A DNA stretch of 64,000 bases from Longimicrobiales bacterium (lineage in GTDB: Bacteria > Gemmatimonadota > Gemmatimonadetes > Longimicrobiales > Gaopeijiaceae). Each line of letters starts with the position of its first letter. Within the stretch, counting starts at the first letter, position 1. The stretch is taken from positions 124,001 to 188,000 of the forward strand of contig JAQWPM010000015.1 in NCBI GenBank assembly GCA_029245345.1. The letters run 5' to 3'. A program made the translations under genes and the position numbers. Below are positions 1 through 9,597 of this stretch, one piece after another. The notes under the pieces were generated by a model, which searched no databases, was not told the DNA's origin, and saw only the letters and a list, made by a program, of their open reading frames with translations.

Positions 1-1323
1 TGGCTCGTCTTCAGACGAGCGAAAATCAGCCTAAATCGCTTCACGAGCCCCATCGTCATACTCATCGTACTGCTGACCATCTATGCGGTTCTGACGGCGG
101 TCCTGCGTCCCGCGGGTGCCCCCCGAGGCGCGAGCGCACCCGGCTTCATCACTTATTTTGCGAGCTACCGCGAGGTCGGCCTCACGTATTTTTCGTACCT
201 CATCGGTCCGACGATTTTCCTCTACCTGCTCTATAACTTCCGCAAGGTCAGTCCCCGGGTCGTAGAGGCTTTTCTCATCTTCCAAGGTGCGATCTGTCTG
301 CTGCAGACGTTTGGAAATGGCGCGCTTCGTCAGCTGCTGGCTTCCGGAATCGGTTGGATGTTCATCGGCTTCTCCTCCGAGCCGTTCGCATTCGGACGCG
401 GAGTCGCCGGCACCTTTCCGGAACCGTCCCACTTGGGGCGTTACCTGATTGTACTGGCGGCATTGCTGCTGTATTTCCGCTCCTCCGGGCAGATTTCCCG
501 GCGCAGACTCGTACAGTTTATGTCGTTGATCGGCGCCCTGGTAATCATGAACCAGTCGCTCACCTTCCTCACGCTGCTGCTGGTGTGGCTCAGCCTCCAG
601 GCCGTGTCCGCGGCCTTCACGGGCCGTTTCAAACAATCTGCGGCCATCGCGGTCGGGCTCTTACTCGCCGGACAGATCATGGTCTCGCTCCCGGCGACGA
701 GCCGGCTGAGCACGCTCCCGGTCAAGATGACGGAGCTGTCCGGGCGCTCGACGGATTTCGAGGTGCTGGACCTTCAATTGCTTGGAGGGATTCGCCTCAT
801 CCACATGCTCGTGGGATACCGAGCGGTGACGCTATTCCCCGCCGGCCAGGGGCTTGGGAGCTACCTCCACAACTTGCCGGAGACGGCCGGTCTTTTGGGA
901 ATCAACATCTACGAAGCCCACTTCTATCGGCACGTGGTGTCCGAGGTGGGCCGGGATGGAGTGATCACCAAACCGAACGGGTACGCCGCGCAGCTGACGT
1001 ACGATATGGGCGTCTTCGGCCTGGCGGCTATCGCCCTACTGATCTTTGCGATCCTGTCGGAGGCCGCTCAAAGCTTCCGGTCCAGGGAGCACATTTGGTC
1101 TGTGCCCTTGCTTGGTGTGTTTCTCCTGATGTTTTATACGACGACCTCGTTCCCAGTTCCCTGGATTATGTTGGCCTTCGTCAATCTCTATCGGCTCCCT
1201 GCCCTTCCAGAATCCGGCCCCGCTGCAGGGGACGCTGAAGCCAAGAACCCATGGAGTGCGTCGACACTTCCGGAGTCGTGGTATCGTCCACCCACTCTGC
1301 CAGGCCAGGAGCAAGGATCGTGA
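1..1323 (+). CDS. O-antigen polymerase/ligase-type membrane protein (5' end outside window)
   Basis: The reading frame is open from base 1, so the N-terminus is missing; 440 residues are visible. The protein is a chain of hydrophobic segments (first at about residues 17-35, others around 140-155, 180-205, 215-235), then a long less hydrophobic stretch at about 245-335, then further membrane segments. Many hydrophobic helices with one large loop near the C-terminal half is the usual plan of the Wzy polymerase / WaaL ligase superfamily. These proteins join or polymerise lipid-linked oligosaccharides on the periplasmic face. The stop TGA overlaps the GTG of the next gene, placing it in an operon with an acyltransferase, a flippase and a glycosyltransferase. 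Polymerase and ligase cannot be separated from sequence alone. Confidence 0.75.
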   Translation, partial: WLVFRRAKISLNRFTSPIVILIVLLTIYAVLTAVLRPAGAPRGASAPGFITYFASYREVGLTYFSYLIGPTIFLYLLYNFRKVSPRVVEAFLIFQGAICLLQTFGNGALRQLLASGIGWMFIGFSSEPFAFGRGVAGTFPEPSHLGRYLIVLAALLLYFRSSGQISRRRLVQFMSLIGALVIMNQSLTFLTLLLVWLSLQAVSAAFTGRFKQSAAIAVGLLLAGQIMVSLPATSRLSTLPVKMTELSGRSTDFEVLDLQLLGGIRLIHMLVGYRAVTLFPAGQGLGSYLHNLPETAGLLGINIYEAHFYRHVVSEVGRDGVITKPNGYAAQLTYDMGVFGLAAIALLIFAILSEAAQSFRSREHIWSVPLLGVFLLMFYTTTSFPVPWIMLAFVNLYRLPALPESGPAAGDAEAKNPWSASTLPESWYRPPTLPGQEQGS

Positions 1324-1958
1324 GCGCCAACTTCTCACATCGGTACGAAGGTGACGGCCGCGTCACGATCCAGCCGTTGGCCATCGTGGGGCTGGAGTAC
1401 ACGCCCGGCGCGGGTCCCGTGCGCTTCGCCGGAGACGCCACAGTCCGAAGCCATACTGTGATCTACGGTGACGTCGAGCTCGGTGACGCGTTCCAGGCCG
1501 GGCACTCTGCGCTGATTCGTGAACACACCACTGTCGGCAACCATGTCATGGTGGGCAGTCATGTAGTGATCGACGGGAACGTCCATATCGAGGATTTCGT
1601 CAAGATCCAGACCGGGTGCTACATCCCGACCCACACAACGCTGGGAAGCCGAGTGTTCCTCGGACCCCATGTCGTGCTCACCAACGATCGTTTTCCGCTC
1701 AGGCAGCGTGACCGTTACGCACCGGAGGGGCCGACCATCGAAGACGGTGTTACGCTCGGCGCCGGATGTATCGTCTTACCGGGAGTCACCGTCGGGGCGA
1801 ACAGCTTCGTCGCCGCGGGAGCCGTCGTCACCAGAGACGTCCCGGCCAATTCGCTGGTTGTTGGAACCCCTGGGAAGGTGTCTCCGCTCCCGGAGCACCT
1901 GCGCGATCCGAACCGAGCGCTCAACTGGCCCTCGGACGAGCCAGAGAGCGGCGACTGA
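1320..1958 (+). CDS. Left-handed beta-helix (hexapeptide repeat) acyltransferase
   Basis: The protein has 212 residues from GTG 1320. I chose this start because it overlaps the upstream stop (GTGA) and has an AGGAG eight bases before it; an in-frame ATG at 1251 would intrude 70 bases into the previous gene. Imperfect hexapeptide repeats run through most of the chain, ending in GAVVTRDVPANSLVVGTPGK, the usual close of the WbpD/WlbB-like acetyltransferase fold. A VLTNDRFP segment resembles that of UDP-3-amino-sugar N-acetyltransferases. Such enzymes move acetyl from acetyl-CoA to an amino or hydroxyl group on a sugar nucleotide in the cytoplasm. The exact acceptor is not visible. Confidence 0.85.
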   Translation: MSANFSHRYEGDGRVTIQPLAIVGLEYTPGAGPVRFAGDATVRSHTVIYGDVELGDAFQAGHSALIREHTTVGNHVMVGSHVVIDGNVHIEDFVKIQTGCYIPTHTTLGSRVFLGPHVVLTNDRFPLRQRDRYAPEGPTIEDGVTLGAGCIVLPGVTVGANSFVAAGAVVTRDVPANSLVVGTPGKVSPLPEHLRDPNRALNWPSDEPESGD

Positions 1959-1969
1959 AGGGCCCGCGT

Positions 1970-3238
1970 TTGTTGGATGCGCTCGCCATCGTCGTGCGAG
2001 GACTCGGGGGGGTCATCCAATTCGCGGTCATCCTGTTCTTGGGCCGCCAGTTCGGTGCGGAAGTTGTCGGATATTACGGCCTGGGGGTCGCGATCACCGT
2101 TTTTTCCGGAACCCTCGTGTCTCTCGGCCTTCCGGGTTACCTGACCCACCTGAACTCCGTGCATTTCGCGAAGGGTGACCACGCCACCTTCAGGGCGAAC
2201 ATCCGGTTCGCCGTGGGTGTCACACTTCGTGTCGGTCTTGCGGCGCAGCTCGTTGTCGGTGTATTCGGATGGATCGCCTGGGACTGGCTCGCTGCGAACA
2301 ACATCGGCGCTCGTATCGTCATCGCGGCGCCGACCCTGGGCACGCTCATGGGCATCGTGCTGATCACGACGTACGGCCTGAGGGCTCGGAACAAGGCCCT
2401 CGTGGCGAACGCGCTGGACAGACCGTTCCTTCACGTGACCACTCTAGGCCTATTCGTCCTCGTGTTTGCCGGTGTGCAGTCGTACGACCTACGCGTTCTC
2501 GGCGCCGTCGCGATTGGAACCGCCACCACCATGATCCTTTCATGGCGCATGGTATTTCGCGGACTCGAAGCGCCGGCCCGGGAGTCGAGGCGCGACACCT
2601 TTTCGCGAGTCCTGGTCGGCTCCTACTTCGCCTCGATCGTGGTCGACATCATCCTGGCCCGAACCCCGATTCTCTTAGGCAGCTTCTTCTTCACTGCGGG
2701 CGAACTCGGCTCGTTTCAGGTCGCGTTCTCCTTCGCGGCATCCGTTATCGTCCTCCAGGAGGCCCTGGGCGGAGTGATCGGGCCCCGGTTTGCCGTCCTG
2801 GGTGCGGAGCACGCAACAGCTCCGGCGGTGCGTTTGCACCACAAGAGTCAGGCACTCCTTTTTCTCATGGTCGCGCCCCTTTTGTTCGTCCTCTATCGCT
2901 ACCCTGAACCCATCGTCGCCCTCATAGGAGACGAATTCGGCGACGCGGCCATCGCCCTAAGCATTCTCGTCGTCGGGACCGCTGTACGGTGCGCCGCCGG
3001 AGTGTACCGCTCGATCTTCGAGGCGACGGGGAGCATCAAGTTCGGGCTGTATACAGGCGCTGTTGCCATCACCGTCTTAGCGATCGGGATCGTCGTCTAT
3101 TCGGATGAAGGAGCGGTCGGACTCGCCAAGGCCTGGACTGGCGCCACCATCGTTCACGCCGTCCTGGGCTATGTGTTGTGTGAGTATGTTCTGCGGAGGT
3201 GGATCCAGTCACCCGCCGCGAACACCGAGCCGGCATGA
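1970..3238 (+). CDS. Wzx-type oligosaccharide flippase (MATE/MOP superfamily)
   Basis: This is an integral membrane protein of about 422 residues with some 12 hydrophobic segments. It opens with a short amphipathic start and a first helix (GGVIQFAVILFLGRQFG), as in polysaccharide flippases, which turn lipid-linked repeat units across the inner membrane. The frame is open back to 1766, but that part overlaps the acyltransferase and looks non-coding (Arg/Gly/Pro rich). TTG 1970 has AAGGG seven bases upstream and is my preferred start; CTG 1955 and GTG 1994 are alternatives. The stop overlaps the ATG of the downstream glycosyltransferase. A second flippase lies at 44227-45732. Confidence 0.85.
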   Translation: MLDALAIVVRGLGGVIQFAVILFLGRQFGAEVVGYYGLGVAITVFSGTLVSLGLPGYLTHLNSVHFAKGDHATFRANIRFAVGVTLRVGLAAQLVVGVFGWIAWDWLAANNIGARIVIAAPTLGTLMGIVLITTYGLRARNKALVANALDRPFLHVTTLGLFVLVFAGVQSYDLRVLGAVAIGTATTMILSWRMVFRGLEAPARESRRDTFSRVLVGSYFASIVVDIILARTPILLGSFFFTAGELGSFQVAFSFAASVIVLQEALGGVIGPRFAVLGAEHATAPAVRLHHKSQALLFLMVAPLLFVLYRYPEPIVALIGDEFGDAAIALSILVVGTAVRCAAGVYRSIFEATGSIKFGLYTGAVAITVLAIGIVVYSDEGAVGLAKAWTGATIVHAVLGYVLCEYVLRRWIQSPAANTEPA

Positions 3239-4497
3239 GCGACACCCAGGGCGAACCCGCACAGAAGAAACTCACGATCTGGATCGTGAACCAATACGCC
3301 TACACCCCATCTGAGAACGCAGGCACACGCCACTTCTCATTCGCTCGGGGACTGCGGGAAGCCGGACACGACGCCCATGTGGTCTCGTCCTCCTTTTATC
3401 ACAAGGGACGACGACAGGTCTACCTCGCAGACGACGGACCCGTGCTCAAAGGCGATGTCGACGGGGTCCCCTACGTGTGGCTCAGAACTCCAGCCTACAC
3501 GGGCAACATCAGTCGACTCTGGAACATGTCGGTGTTCGGGGCGCGGCTGCTCTTGGGACAGGCAAGCCGCCACCTACCACGTCCCGACGTCATCATGTCC
3601 ACGAGCCCGAGCCCGTTGGCCTCCGCCGCGGCACTGCTCTTGGCCCGCCGCTTCCGCTGCAAACATGTCCTAGAAGTGGTCGACATTTGGCCGGCCACAT
3701 TACGCGATGTATCCGGGCTCTCTGGTTTCCACCCGTTGTACGCTGTGCTCCGGACCCTGGAGCGGGCCTTGTACCAAGGCACCGACGCCATCATCACGCA
3801 CCTTGGCGGTGCTCGAGAACACTTTGTCGCGTCTGGCGCCAACCCGCAGAAATGCCACTACCTCCCGAGTCCCATCCCCTTCGCTGACATTCCCCCGCAC
3901 GAGCCCCCTCCCGCGGGGGACCGTTTCCGGTTCATCCACGCGGGTGCGATGACTCCCAGTTATGCACTGGATCAGATTCTGGACGCGGTCGACATCATGG
4001 TCGCCGAGGATCCGAACGCAGTCGACCGATTCTCCATCGACTTCGTTGGAGAAGGAGTGCTGATGGACCAACTACAGACGCGCGTCGACGCGTCTGGGTA
4101 CCGAGAGGTCGTCCACTTCCGGGGCACCGTGGCAAAGGCGGACATTCTCACCGTGCTCGCGGAGGCCGACGGCTTCCTGGTCGTGAGCAAGGATCTCGAC
4201 GTGCATCGCTTCGGCGTCAGCTTCAACAAGATCTTCGACTCAATGCTGGTGGGACGCCCCATCATCTTGGCGAACCGCGCGAAGGGAACCCCCGTGGAGC
4301 GCGCGCAGGCCGGCATCATCGTGGAGCCGGAGGCACCGGCACAGTTGGCGCGAGCGATGACGGAGATGATGGCTTGGCAGCCGGACGAACGTGAGCGAGT
4401 CGGCCGTGCCAACCGGGACTATGTGCTCGAACGCCACAGTCTTGAGGGTTGGGTCGAGCAGCTAATGGGGGTATTGAAGGGCTTAGGTCAGGGTTAA
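3235..4497 (+). CDS. GT4-family glycosyltransferase (WbuB-like)
   Basis: The protein has 420 residues from ATG 3235, which overlaps the flippase stop (ATGA); an ATG at 3199 is open but less likely. The N-terminal half starts with a nucleotide-binding-like strand (IWIVNQYAYTPSENAGTRH) typical of the WbuB/GT4 group. The C-terminal half has the GT-B signature region with KDLDVHRFGVSFNKIFD followed by VGRPIILANRAKGTPVE, where these enzymes bind the nucleotide-sugar donor. It would add a sugar to the lipid-linked repeat unit at the inner face of the membrane. It is the last gene of the plus-strand block and converges on rel with only nine bases between them. Donor and linkage are unknown. Confidence 0.87.
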   Translation: MSDTQGEPAQKKLTIWIVNQYAYTPSENAGTRHFSFARGLREAGHDAHVVSSSFYHKGRRQVYLADDGPVLKGDVDGVPYVWLRTPAYTGNISRLWNMSVFGARLLLGQASRHLPRPDVIMSTSPSPLASAAALLLARRFRCKHVLEVVDIWPATLRDVSGLSGFHPLYAVLRTLERALYQGTDAIITHLGGAREHFVASGANPQKCHYLPSPIPFADIPPHEPPPAGDRFRFIHAGAMTPSYALDQILDAVDIMVAEDPNAVDRFSIDFVGEGVLMDQLQTRVDASGYREVVHFRGTVAKADILTVLAEADGFLVVSKDLDVHRFGVSFNKIFDSMLVGRPIILANRAKGTPVERAQAGIIVEPEAPAQLARAMTEMMAWQPDERERVGRANRDYVLERHSLEGWVEQLMGVLKGLGQG

Positions 4498-4506
4498 CAC
4501 GACGGC

Positions 4507-6726
4507 CTACGCCCACCCCAAGTCTTCGTCATCGAAGTGCTCGCGCCGTTCTACGTCTAACACGCCCTTAATGCGCCCTATTGATCGACAGACTTTCTCC
4601 AAATGAGCCAAATCCCGCACCTCGACCACGAACTCCCCATGCATCCCACCCTCGGTGGTCCGCATATCCGCATGCGAGATATCGGTACCCGTATTCGTGA
4701 TCGCCTTCGCCACGTCGGACAGAAGCCCGCGCCTGTCCGACCCTCGCATGTAGAGCTTCACGAAGAACCGATCTCCCTTCTCTGCGGCCCACTCGATCTC
4801 GATGCGCCGCTCCGGGTCACGGGACAGAGCAAGCACATTCGGGCAGTCCGTCCGATGGATCGACACACCTCGCCCTCGGGTGATGTACCCGATCACTAGG
4901 TCACCCGGCACAGGCTGGCAGCAGCGCGAGTACCGGACCATGAGATTGTCCATGCCGTGAATCCGCACGCCTTTTCCGGAAATCCGGAGGCGCGCAGCGA
5001 GTTTCTCGAGCGCTGTCGGCTGGCGGGCCGCGACCTCTGCGGGATCATGATCCGCGTGGAACTGCTTGATCACAGCGGTAGGTCCCACGTCACCCCGTCC
5101 GAGCCCCGCATATACTTGCTCAAAGTCGGCATACCCGAGATCTACGGCAGCAGCGAGCAGGTCGTGCGGGTCAGTTGGCAGCGTCTTGCGGGCCTTCTTC
5201 AGCTCTCGATCGAGCAGCTCCTTCCCAATTTTAAACGCTGAGTCGAACTCCTCGAGCTTGATCCAGTGCCGAATCTGACCCCGTGCACGCGAGGTCTTCA
5301 CGAAGGCGAGCCAATCACGGTTCGGCCGCTGCTTGGCGTTCGTAATGATCTCGATCGTGTCGCCGTTCTTCAGCTCGCGAGACAGTGGCGCAATTCGCCC
5401 ATTCACCTTCGCGCCTGCGCAGTGCTGACCTACCTCGGTGTGAACCGAGTAAGCGAAGTCGATCGGTGTCGCGCCCGTGGGAAGAGGCTTCACGTCCCCG
5501 TCCGGCGTGAACACGAAGATCTCGCCCCGGAACAGGTCCATGCGGAGGAACTCCATGAATTCCTCTGGCTCCGCGGTGTCCTGTTGCCACTCGAGGACCT
5601 GGCGGAACCACGTCAGGGCTTCGTCGACCTCGTTCTCATCTCCACTGCGGGCCGGATCGTCTTCCTTATATCTCCAGTGCGCCGCGATGCCGTATTCGGA
5701 AGTACGGTGCATTTCTTCCGTACGGATCTGGATCTCGTAGCGCCGGCCATTCGGTCCCAGTACCGTCGTATGCAACGACTGGTACATGTTGGACTTGGGT
5801 GTCGCGATGTAGTCGTGAAAACGTTCCGGGATCGGCGTCCACTTGCTGTGGATGATGCCCAGCGCTGAATAACAACTCTCGACCGTGTCGGTGAGAACCC
5901 GCATCGCCATGAGGTCATAGATTTCGTCGTACGGTCTGTTCTGGACGACGATCTTCCGGTGGATCGACCACAGGTGCTTGGGTCGCCCCTTCACCTCCGC
6001 GACGATGCCGGCCGCCTCAAGCGCTTCCTCAAGCGGGCGCTGCATCTCCAGGATCTCACGCTCACGCTCTTTGCGGCGCTGTCGGATCTTTTTGGTCAGC
6101 GCCTGGTAATCGTCCGGCTCGAGAAACTTGAAGGCGAGGTCTTCGAGCTCCCATCTGACCGCGGCGATCCCGAGTCGGTGTGCGAGCGGCGCATAGATTT
6201 CGCGCGTTTCCAGAGCGATTCTGCGGCGCTTGTTTTCCGTGAGATGCTCGAGCGTCCGCATGTTGTGCACACGGTCCGCGAGCTTCACGAGGATGACCCG
6301 TGCATCCTGCGCCATGGAGAGCAGCATCTTGCGGTAGTTCTCCACCTGCTGCTCCGTCGCGGAGCTGAACTTCACCTTTCCGAGCTTGGTCACGCCGTCG
6401 ACGATCGTGGCGACCTCGGACCCGAAGCGACGTTCGAGATCCTTGAGGCTGATGTCGGTGTCCTCAACCGTGTCGTGAATCAGCCCCGCTACAATCGAGT
6501 TCGAGTCGAGCCTCAGCTGAGCGAGAAGTGTCGCCACCTCGACCGTGTGCGTGACGTACTCCTCCCCCGACGCACGGGTTTGGCCCCCGTGGGCTTCTAC
6601 GGCGAGGTCATAGGCCTCGCGGATCTTCTCGACGTCCAGGCGGTCTGCGTAGGCTTCCAGGGCCCTGGCTAGAGGACGGGGGAGGCCGCGGATCGTGGAC
6701 GTCGGCTTAGTGGAGAGTGCCGACAT
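4507..6726 (-). CDS. rel: Bifunctional (p)ppGpp synthetase/hydrolase
   Basis: The protein has 739 residues in the long RelA/SpoT homologue order. The HD hydrolase domain has His60, the HDTVED motif at 84-89 and Asp151. The synthetase domain has GRPKHLWSIHRK near 247-258 and RFHDYIATPKSNMYQSLHTTV near 302-322. A TGS domain lies at about 403-463 and a C-terminal ACT domain at about 658-735. Its job is to make and degrade the stringent-response alarmone. An intact HD motif together with an R-x-(H/K)-D type synthetase motif (RFHD, not the E-x-D-D of monofunctional RelA) suggests both activities are kept. It is transcribed away from the cysNC block with a 64-base gap. A fragment homologous to residues 393-457 lies at 18271-18465. 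Confidence 0.97.
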   Translation of the reverse strand: MSALSTKPTSTIRGLPRPLARALEAYADRLDVEKIREAYDLAVEAHGGQTRASGEEYVTHTVEVATLLAQLRLDSNSIVAGLIHDTVEDTDISLKDLERRFGSEVATIVDGVTKLGKVKFSSATEQQVENYRKMLLSMAQDARVILVKLADRVHNMRTLEHLTENKRRRIALETREIYAPLAHRLGIAAVRWELEDLAFKFLEPDDYQALTKKIRQRRKEREREILEMQRPLEEALEAAGIVAEVKGRPKHLWSIHRKIVVQNRPYDEIYDLMAMRVLTDTVESCYSALGIIHSKWTPIPERFHDYIATPKSNMYQSLHTTVLGPNGRRYEIQIRTEEMHRTSEYGIAAHWRYKEDDPARSGDENEVDEALTWFRQVLEWQQDTAEPEEFMEFLRMDLFRGEIFVFTPDGDVKPLPTGATPIDFAYSVHTEVGQHCAGAKVNGRIAPLSRELKNGDTIEIITNAKQRPNRDWLAFVKTSRARGQIRHWIKLEEFDSAFKIGKELLDRELKKARKTLPTDPHDLLAAAVDLGYADFEQVYAGLGRGDVGPTAVIKQFHADHDPAEVAARQPTALEKLAARLRISGKGVRIHGMDNLMVRYSRCCQPVPGDLVIGYITRGRGVSIHRTDCPNVLALSRDPERRIEIEWAAEKGDRFFVKLYMRGSDRRGLLSDVAKAITNTGTDISHADMRTTEGGMHGEFVVEVRDLAHLEKVCRSIGRIKGVLDVERREHFDDEDLGWA

Positions 6727-6790
6727 AGGGGTGTAAGTATCCGAGGCGAAGCGAGGTTAGCAAGGCCGAGGCAACTCCGGCTGGCGGCGC

Positions 6791-8692
6791 TTACGGGTGC
6801 GCAGCGCCCCCCCGGCGCACAACCTCATGAATCGCCAACCGAATCTCGTCTGCGACCTCAGTCACCTCACGCCCAACGGTCTCGACTCGAATCTCCGGAT
6901 TCTCTGGCACCTCGTACGGGCTCGATATTCCTGTCATCTGCTCAATTTCCCCTTTTCTTGCCTTGGCATAGAGGCCCTTGCTGTCACGTCGTTCACACTC
7001 CTCCAACGGAGTGTCGACGAAGACCTCGATGAACCGCCCCTCGGGGAACAGAGCCCGCGCGCGTTCGCGATCCATCTGGAACGGCGACACGAACGTGCAG
7101 ATCACAATGTTGCCCTGCAGATAGAACAGGTTGGCCACCTCTCCCACCCGCCGGATATTCTCCTTCCGAGCATCCGGTGAGAAGCCTAGGTCACCGTTCA
7201 GGCCATGCCGGACCTGATCTCCATCAAGAAGCATGGTCTGGCACCCTTCAGCGAAGAGCATCTGTTCCAGCTCTCGGGCAATGCTGCTCTTTCCGGATCC
7301 TGACAGCCCCGTAAACCAAACGACGGCGGCTGCGTGCCCGTTCTTTTCCTCCCGCACCTTCAGAGGAACGTTCCACCCTTCCCAAACCACATCGGGGGAG
7401 GCCTTTCGTTCAACGGTCGTAGCCTCGTGGAGCTGCTCCGCGAGCTTCTCGGCCGAGCGTACCGTTCCGCGAATCATCCCCACCGCGACCGTGTTATTGG
7501 TGTGCGGGTCGATCAAGATGAACGAGCCTGTTTCGCGGTTCATCTCGTAGCGATCAAAGAAGATCGGAGCAGCGGTCTGGATTTGAACCCGACCGATGTC
7601 GTTGAACCCAAACGCCTCAACGTCCTCCCGGTGGAGCGTATCCACGTCGATCTTATACACCACCCGTGAGATGAAGGCCTTCGCTTCGCGCGTGGTCTGG
7701 CGGAACCAATACTGGGTGCCTCCCTTCATCGGCTCGTCGGACATCCAGCAGAGCATCGCGTCGATCTCGGTCGCGACGACGGGTAGGTTCAGCGGGCGGA
7801 CGATCATGTCCCCGCGGCTGATGTCCAGTTCGTCCGCGGTGGTCAGAGCTACGGAATCGCCCGTGAGCGCCTCCTCGACCGGTCCGTCGAAGGTGTCGAC
7901 CGACTTGATCGATGTGCGCTGGCCAGACGGCAGGACCATAATCTCTTCGCCGCTCCGGATCGTACCCGAAGCGACCCGCCCTGCGTAGCCGCGGTAGTCC
8001 TGGTCCGGGCGGATTACGTACTGAACCGGGAACCGAAAGTCGACCAGGTTGCGGTGCGATCCGACGTTCACGTGGTCCAAGTGATGGAGCAGCGTCGAAC
8101 CGTGGTACCACGGCATGTTCTCGCTCTCGTCCACCACGTTGTCACCCTTGAGCGCCGAGATCGGGATGAACGTCAAGTCCTCCACGCCCAGCTTCTGCGC
8201 AAACTCCGCATAGTCCTCGGTGATACGGTCGAACACCTCCTGCGACCAATCGACGAGATCCATCTTGTTGATCGCAACGAGCACGTGCGTAATCCCGAGC
8301 AACGAAGCGATGAATCCGTGGCGCTTCGACTGGGTCAGAACACCATTCCTCGCATCGATCAAGACGATCGCGAGTTCGGCAGTCGACGCGCCCGTAACCA
8401 TGTTGCGCGTGTACTGAACGTGGCCCGGAGTGTCCGCGATGATGAACTTCCGCCTCGGGGTCGCAAAATACCGATACGCGACATCGATCGTGATGTTCTG
8501 CTCGCGCTCGGCCCGCAGGCCGTCCGTGAGCAGCGCGAGGTTCACGTACCCCTCCCCTCGGCGATTGCTCGCGTCCTCCACGGCCTCGAGCTGGTCCTCG
8601 AAGATCGACTTGGTGTCATGGAGCAGTCGACCGATGAGTGTGCTCTTACCGTCGTCGACGCTGCCCGCCGTCGTGAACCGAAGGAGATCCAT
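6791..8692 (-). CDS. cysNC: Bifunctional sulfate adenylyltransferase large subunit / APS kinase
   Basis: This is a 633-residue fusion. The N-terminal GTPase half has a P-loop GSVDDGKST at 10-18, DTPGH at 87-91 and NKMD at 142-145, as in CysN, followed by translation-factor-like beta barrels. The C-terminal APS kinase starts at about 455, with P-loop GLSGSGKSS at 462-470, DGDQVR, the canonical FVSPFQMDRE and DSKGLYAKAR. With CysD it makes APS from sulfate and ATP (driven by GTP hydrolysis) and then phosphorylates it to PAPS. Its ATG overlaps the CysD stop (TAATG). It shares an operon with UDP-sugar genes and no PAPS reductase, which points to sulfation of sugars at least as much as to cysteine synthesis. 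Confidence 0.97.
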   Translation of the reverse strand: MDLLRFTTAGSVDDGKSTLIGRLLHDTKSIFEDQLEAVEDASNRRGEGYVNLALLTDGLRAEREQNITIDVAYRYFATPRRKFIIADTPGHVQYTRNMVTGASTAELAIVLIDARNGVLTQSKRHGFIASLLGITHVLVAINKMDLVDWSQEVFDRITEDYAEFAQKLGVEDLTFIPISALKGDNVVDESENMPWYHGSTLLHHLDHVNVGSHRNLVDFRFPVQYVIRPDQDYRGYAGRVASGTIRSGEEIMVLPSGQRTSIKSVDTFDGPVEEALTGDSVALTTADELDISRGDMIVRPLNLPVVATEIDAMLCWMSDEPMKGGTQYWFRQTTREAKAFISRVVYKIDVDTLHREDVEAFGFNDIGRVQIQTAAPIFFDRYEMNRETGSFILIDPHTNNTVAVGMIRGTVRSAEKLAEQLHEATTVERKASPDVVWEGWNVPLKVREEKNGHAAAVVWFTGLSGSGKSSIARELEQMLFAEGCQTMLLDGDQVRHGLNGDLGFSPDARKENIRRVGEVANLFYLQGNIVICTFVSPFQMDRERARALFPEGRFIEVFVDTPLEECERRDSKGLYAKARKGEIEQMTGISSPYEVPENPEIRVETVGREVTEVADEIRLAIHEVVRRGGAAHP

Positions 8693-9597
8693 TAGAAGTA
8701 CCCCTGCTTCTTACGGTCTTCCATCGCGGCTTCGGATTGTTTGTCGTCGTGCCGGCCGCCGCGCTCGGTTACTCGAGTCGCCGAGACCTCGGCGATGATC
8801 TCATCGAGGGTAGACGCTGTCGATTCTGTCGCCCCCGTGCACGAGGCATCACCAATCGTCCGAAAGCGAACCGTTTTCTCGGTCCAAGCTTCGTCGTCCT
8901 CGAGTTGATTGAACTCGGATTCTGCCAGGAGCACTCCGTCCCGTTCCACCACTTTGCGGCGGTGGGAGAAATACAAGGATGGGATGTCCACTTCTTCGGC
9001 AGCGATGTACTGCCAGACGTCCATCTCGGTCCAGTTCGACAGCGGGAAGACCCGGAAGTGCTCGCCCATCACCTTTCGGCCGTTGAAGATGTTCCAGAGC
9101 TCGGGGCGTTGGTTCTTCGGGTCCCATTGGCCGAAGCGGTCGCGGTGACTGAAGAAGCGTTCCTTGGCTCGGGCCTTCTCTTCGTCGCGACGCCCACCCC
9201 CTAGGGCAGCGTCCGCTTTCAGTTCATCGAGCGTCTCGAGCAGGGTGAGGATCTGGAGGCGGTTCCTGCTCGGGTTCAGCCCCTCTTCCTCCTTCTGCTT
9301 TCCTGAGTCGATGGATGCCTGGACAGACCCTACGTGTAGTGTTGCTCCTACCTGCTGTACGAGGCGATCGCGGAATTCGAGGGTCTCTGGGAAGTTGTGA
9401 CCCGTGTCGACGTGGACGAGCGAGAATGGGATCTTGGCGGGCGCAAAGGCCTTCTGCGCCAGGTGCACCATGAGGATGGAGTCCTTTCCTCCAGAAAAGA
9501 GAAGGACCGGGCGCTCAAACTGCGCGGCGACCTCTCGCATGAGGAAGATCGACTCAGATTCGAGTTGCCTCAGATGCGACCGCGCGGGGAGCGTCAC
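8692..9597 (-). CDS. cysD: Sulfate adenylyltransferase small subunit
   Basis: The protein has 301 residues, the normal CysD length. The PP-loop SGGKDS at 35-40 binds ATP; LVHVDTGHNFPETLEFRD and GGRRDEEKARAKERFFS match the conserved CysD body. It catalyses adenylation of sulfate with the CysN part of the neighbouring fusion. Translation starts at GTG 9597, which overlaps the stop of the upstream cupin gene (GTGA), and its own stop overlaps the cysNC start. The tight coupling predicts equal amounts of the two subunits. No sulfur-responsive regulatory site is obvious upstream. Confidence 0.96.
   Translation of the reverse strand: MTLPARSHLRQLESESIFLMREVAAQFERPVLLFSGGKDSILMVHLAQKAFAPAKIPFSLVHVDTGHNFPETLEFRDRLVQQVGATLHVGSVQASIDSGKQKEEEGLNPSRNRLQILTLLETLDELKADAALGGGRRDEEKARAKERFFSHRDRFGQWDPKNQRPELWNIFNGRKVMGEHFRVFPLSNWTEMDVWQYIAAEEVDIPSLYFSHRRKVVERDGVLLAESEFNQLEDDEAWTEKTVRFRTIGDASCTGATESTASTLDEIIAEVSATRVTERGGRHDDKQSEAAMEDRKKQGYF

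Noticed and set aside
31-636. A 201-codon minus-strand frame at the left end
   Set aside because: Its charged, low-hydrophobicity product is what the complement of a membrane-protein gene gives; the plus-strand frame is clearly the real one.
354-1238. A 294-codon plus-strand frame over the polymerase gene
   Set aside because: It is a +1-frame shadow of the polymerase/ligase gene; the product is compositionally odd (His, Arg, Pro rich) and resembles no protein.
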